64,000 nt of DNA from Thamnaconus septentrionalis. Lineage: Eukaryota; Chordata; Actinopteri; Tetraodontiformes; Monacanthidae. The stretch covers positions 14,152,001 to 14,216,000 of the forward strand of contig CM020517.1 in NCBI GenBank assembly GCA_009823395.1. Reading direction: 5' to 3'. The notes beneath the pieces were generated by a model. It had not been told where the DNA came from and did no database searches. It worked only from the letters and a program-made list of their open reading frames with translations. Both the position numbers and the translations under genes were made by a program. This document shows positions 60,671 through 64,000 of the stretch, in pieces (within the stretch, counting starts at the first letter, position 1; every line of letters starts with the position of its first letter).

Positions 60671-61521
60671 GTGGGTTGAGTTTCTCTACTCTGTTCACTC
60701 TCTCCTGCTTTCTGTGCAACGTGTTTGTTTCAGCAGGTGGTACTTACAGGTAACATATTCTCACAATTTTAAGATATTTTCCCCATCCCAGACTCAAATG
60801 CATTGAATAGCCTGCAAACCATCCGTAAAAAACAGCACATTTAGCTCTAGGTTGAATATCTAGGTTTGTTTGCTTCTCCAGGTGTTTGGATGGAAACAGA
60901 AGCAAGACATCTGCCAGACGATCTCGGGGGAGGGTCAGATGCATGGCTGGGCATGGCAAGGTGTGCCCTCTGTGACATCACAAAGGGCTGCTCTCACGAG
61001 TTGTGCGTTTTGGCAAACATTTTCTGAAAAGCTGAGCCAAGAAATAGAAAAGAAATGGATTTTTCTCCTTTTTTGGGGGAGTTTATTGACAGGCTACAGA
61101 CACATTGGTAAAGTGGACTTTGCACAATGTGAGACCTCTGATTCTTTTCAATCCTCCTGTCCACCTGCTACAGGGTAACAGCTGCTCCATAGACAGTGTG
61201 TATCTATGTGCGTTCCCTTTCCCTCTGTCTCCCCTCTGTCTTCTGTCTCTTCTTGTTGTTGTCGAAACCAATATTTGACCAATCTGCCACGTGTTTTTTT
61301 TTTTTCTTCTTTTGACCCTGACTTCCTGATTGGGAACAAAGTGCGCAATTAGAGAGAGTTGTCAGCTATTTGATAATTATTCCACCGCGCCGCACGCTGG
61401 ATAATTAACAGCTGGCGGCGACGTTTGGATCAACAAATTAGAGGTTGTTCTAACGGAGGTTATGAAAGAAAGACGGCCTTTTTTTCTGCTTCTCACTTGT
61501 CGTTACTGTGGCACCCGGCAG
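60671..61521 (+). other. RYR3: RYR3 intron 9
   Basis: 851 bases with no recognisable element. The 3' splice site (ACCCGGCAG) has a weak pyrimidine tract. Confidence 0.8.
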
Positions 61522-61678
61522 CTGGAGTGGGAGCCACATCCGATGGGGTCAAGCGTTCCGACTGCGGCACCTGACCACGGGCCACTACCTGGCGCTGACA
61601 GAGGACAAGGGGTTGGTGCTGCAGGACCGGGAGAGGTCCGACACTGTCGCCACCGCTTTTTGCTTCAGAGCGTCGAAG
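61522..61678 (+). CDS. RYR3: Ryanodine receptor 3, exon 10
   Basis: 157 bases, acceptor CACCCGGCAG, donor GTGAGG, exit phase 0. Residues 270-322 include [40 protein letters not shown] and FCFRASK. It is a MIR-domain repeat of domain B. Another open frame starts upstream at 61462 but is not the receptor frame. Confidence 0.96.
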
Positions 61679-62220
61679 GTGAGGACGTGCACACGGTCGC
61701 GTGGCGCCTGAACTCGCCGGTTTACCTCAAGGTGACCTGTGTGTCACATGGGCTTAATCACTCACTCGCTCATTGAGGCACCTCTGGAAAAAAAAAACAG
61801 TTACACAGGAGCAGCCCAGTCCCACCGGACTGGAAAAAATCAGCGTATTTCACAGGACAATGGGAATTATGGGAGCAGTGAAAGCGAAAGTCGTGGAGGT
61901 TAATTTAGCTGAGCTCGCGGACCAAATTGAACATTTGCCCTCACTCGGCGTAATGGAGTTTTCCAGATGTGACCAGAGATTGCGAGGCAATTAGACGCGT
62001 GTCTGAGAGCGTCCCTTATGGAACAGCGGTAAAGTCATTTATCATATAGGTCCGTTTTCTTTCTGCCATATGTGTCCGGTCCGATAAAATGAACTGGCAT
62101 CGCTGTGATGGATGGATGGATGGATGGATGGATGCACGGACGGCAGACGAGGTCGACTTGGGAGTTAAATGTCTTTAACGTCTCCGTCTTTCTCTCCCTG
62201 CTCCTCTCGCCTCCTCGCAG
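61679..62220 (+). other. RYR3: RYR3 intron 10
   Basis: 542 bases with a TGGA microsatellite at about 62107-62135. No other feature. Confidence 0.8.
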
Positions 62221-62385
62221 GAGAAGCTGGAGCAGAGCCCCAAGCGCGACATCGAGGGCATGGGGGTGGCGGAGATCAAGTACGGCGACTCGCTCTGCTT
62301 CATCATGCACGTGGCCACGGGGCTGTGGCTCTCCTACCAGGCCCCCGACGTCAAGTCCGCCCGCCTGGGTCCCCTCAAGAGACGA
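62221..62385 (+). CDS. RYR3: Ryanodine receptor 3, exon 11
   Basis: 165 bases, 55 codons, phase 0 at both ends, acceptor CTCCTCGCAG, donor GTGAGT. Residues 323-377 include EKLEQSPKRDIEGMGVAEIK, YGDSLCFIMHVATGLWLSYQ and SARLGPLKRR. Human RYR3 has a few extra residues at the 5' junction (ELK); this form begins directly with EKL, as RYR1 and RYR2 do. Confidence 0.96.
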
Positions 62386-63168
62386 GTGAGTGGCCTCGCG
62401 CCAACTTCGCACCGTTCTGACGTCAAGAGGCGGCAGACGGACGAAACAAGATTAATAAATGGATCGGGCTCCGCCGAGCAGATAATTATTTTTGGGCTAA
62501 TGAGTCGATGAGGTAAAGATGATTTGCCGGCTGGATCGCTCTCCCCTGGCTAAATATAAACCAGGTCCCTGTTGCTACTGTGTCAGAAGTGATAGAGGTG
62601 AGTGTGTAATGGTGTGTGTGACAACTTGTCCCTCCGTGTCGACAGAAAGCCAGATAGCCTGTAGTGTCAGCACCTGCGTTCCAGACACGCTGCCGGTCGG
62701 CGCAGGCGGGAAACAGTCACAGGCTTCACATTGTAAAGGCCCCTTATAGTGTTTTTCTATGAAGTGCACTTAAACAACGTGGGTCTGCCATTAAATGTCC
62801 TAGAAATGAAAAAAAGGATTCGACTTCTTCTGTTTGTTTTAGAAATTTCGCTTTTATTTTGCAAGAAACTAATGGAAATGCAGCTTCTGATGTCACTGAG
62901 GGTGCTGATGACATTCTTCCTACATTTTCTTCGACAATGTAGAAAGGAGTAAAGATAAAGAAAAACCATTGCATGAGATTTTGTGTCCAGACTTCTGACT
63001 GGTGGTGCATGTTTTATTCAGCTTTCATTGTAGACAGCAAAGAAAGAATTTCCCAGCACAGCGGAAACATGGTTTGCTTCCTGTGCGCAAGACAATTAAC
63101 TCTGACATTGAACCCTGTGTTTCCCCTCCGTCCTGGCCCCGCCTCTCTCCTCCCGCTCGCACCTCCAG
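62386..63168 (+). other. RYR3: RYR3 intron 11
   Basis: 783 bases; a Tc1-like end lies at about 62912-63009. Nothing else was recognised. Confidence 0.8.
62912..63009 (+). mobile_element. Tc1/mariner-like transposon terminal fragment
   Basis: CCTACATTTTCTTCGACAAT, AAAGATAAAGAAAAACCATT and GCATGAGATTTTGTGTCCAG, then ACTTCTGACTGGTGGTG, follow the order of the 3' end of the common fish Tc1-like family, with substitutions. It is a decayed end without transposase. Confidence 0.55.
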
Positions 63169-63290
63169 GCGTGCCTCCACACTGAAGGTCACATGGACGA
63201 CGGGCTGACCCTGCAGCGCTGTCAGCACGAAGAGTCCCGGGCGGCGCGCATCATCCGCAACACCACGCTGCTCTTTAACCGCTTCATCAG
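63169..63290 (+). CDS. RYR3: Ryanodine receptor 3, exon 12
   Basis: 122 bases, acceptor CACCTCCAG, donor GTGCGC, exit phase 2. Residues 378-417 include [20 protein letters not shown] and [15 protein letters not shown], the junction from domain B into the helical domain C. The first residues (ACLHTE) differ from the human VILHQE, with a Cys in place of an aliphatic residue. This is the last exon in the window. Confidence 0.95.
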
Positions 63291-64000
63291 GTGCGCTGCC
63301 ATTCGCCGCGGCTGAACCCTAATGACCCCCTACCATCCCCCGCCTCGGCCCTGCCCCACCCCCGCCCCTCCCCCGACCCTGCAGCCATGCGCTGGCGCAA
63401 ACTGTCCCATTAGGCCAAATTATTGTCCACATTTGTCTGGAGTCACTTTATTAGAGCAGTCGGCGGAATGAGCTGTCGCCTGTACGCGCCGATGATCATT
63501 TGTAAAGCGTAATTAATATAGGTGGTGAAAGTGCCGCCGCGAGGGTCCGCTCGGGACGGTGATGTAACATCCCCCTCCGCGCTGCCAGCGCAACCCGCCT
63601 GGGAATTTGAACAAATGAATCGACAGACCCCCCCAAGCCCCCGTGAGCCTCGGCCCCTCCGCGGCTCCTTCACGCGGCTCCGGATGGCAAAACATTGCTC
63701 GACATCGCGGCGGCTTGCGACGAAGGGAGCCGCGGCGCGTGTTAGCGGGCCGCTCGACGAAGCCTCCGCCTTCGCTATCAAGTGGGGCCCGTGTCCCCCG
63801 GGGACCGGCTTTGACGTCTCTCATGTGGGGAACATGTGAGTCTGGCCCTCCCTCCTCCCCCTAACTCCTCCCCTCTCCCCTCCCCCACCCCCAGCAGTGA
63901 CACATACATCTTCCTCCCTACGTTCCTGTGCGTATGACTGAGGTTATTTTTAGCCGGCCGGCGGAAATCAGCGTTTCAGCTTGGATGACTCTGTAGGCTA
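63291..64000 (+). other. RYR3: RYR3 intron 12, right edge of window
   Basis: GC-rich, C-tract-rich intron sequence. The next expected exon (continuing the helical domain with a PIEEV.QTLQDLI-like segment) was not found, so the gene continues to the right. Confidence 0.7.

Overview
The window is vertebrate genomic DNA, almost certainly from a ray-finned fish. Introns separate short exons with GT/AG borders, there are many microsatellites, and the mobile elements are typical of teleosts (a tRNA-derived SINE ending in GAAT repeats, hAT and Tc1-like relics, an L2-like LINE tail). Two genes lie head to head. The 5' half of a formin-1 gene (FMN1) runs on the minus strand from about 21.8 kb down to the left edge. 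The 5' part of a ryanodine receptor 3 gene (RYR3) runs on the plus strand from about 23.5 kb to the right edge. FMN1 and RYR3 are also divergent neighbours in mammals, so the synteny supports both names. Both genes are cut by the window edges.

FMN1 (minus strand). The long form starts at 20359 and uses exons 20359-18814, 13168-13002, 7689-7569, 6299-6238, 4724-4042 and 1512-1371. Splice phases agree at every junction and give 907 codons inside the window. A second coding first exon, 10517-8122, has its own start and a different N-terminus. Phase rules out splicing it after the upstream exons, so it marks an alternative promoter. It carries twelve copies of a 24-residue repeat arranged in two kinds of higher-order unit. 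It also needs a one-base frameshift near 8747-8750 to read through. Both forms share the coiled-coil exons, the proline-rich FH1 region and the first part of FH2; the rest of FH2 lies left of the window.

RYR3 (plus strand). Twelve exons (23906-63290) encode residues 1-417 in continuous frame. They cover the N-terminal beta-trefoil/MIR domains and the start of the following helical domain. Intron 1 is 21.6 kb and holds CpG-rich patches, candidate conserved non-coding blocks, a 39-base near-perfect palindrome and several retroposon fragments. The channel pore lies far beyond the right edge.

Between the genes, about 3.5 kb separates the two start codons. It contains a putative FMN1 non-coding first exon with CCAAT and GC-box motifs, and the GC-rich RYR3 5' region with a GCC repeat and upstream ATGs. 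I saw no RNA genes, no CRISPR arrays and no third protein-coding gene. The most notable findings are the FMN1 coding minisatellite with mixed higher-order structure, the exon-specific frameshift, the intronic CAG/CTG tract, the 37.3 kb palindrome, and several mobile elements with intact target-site duplications.
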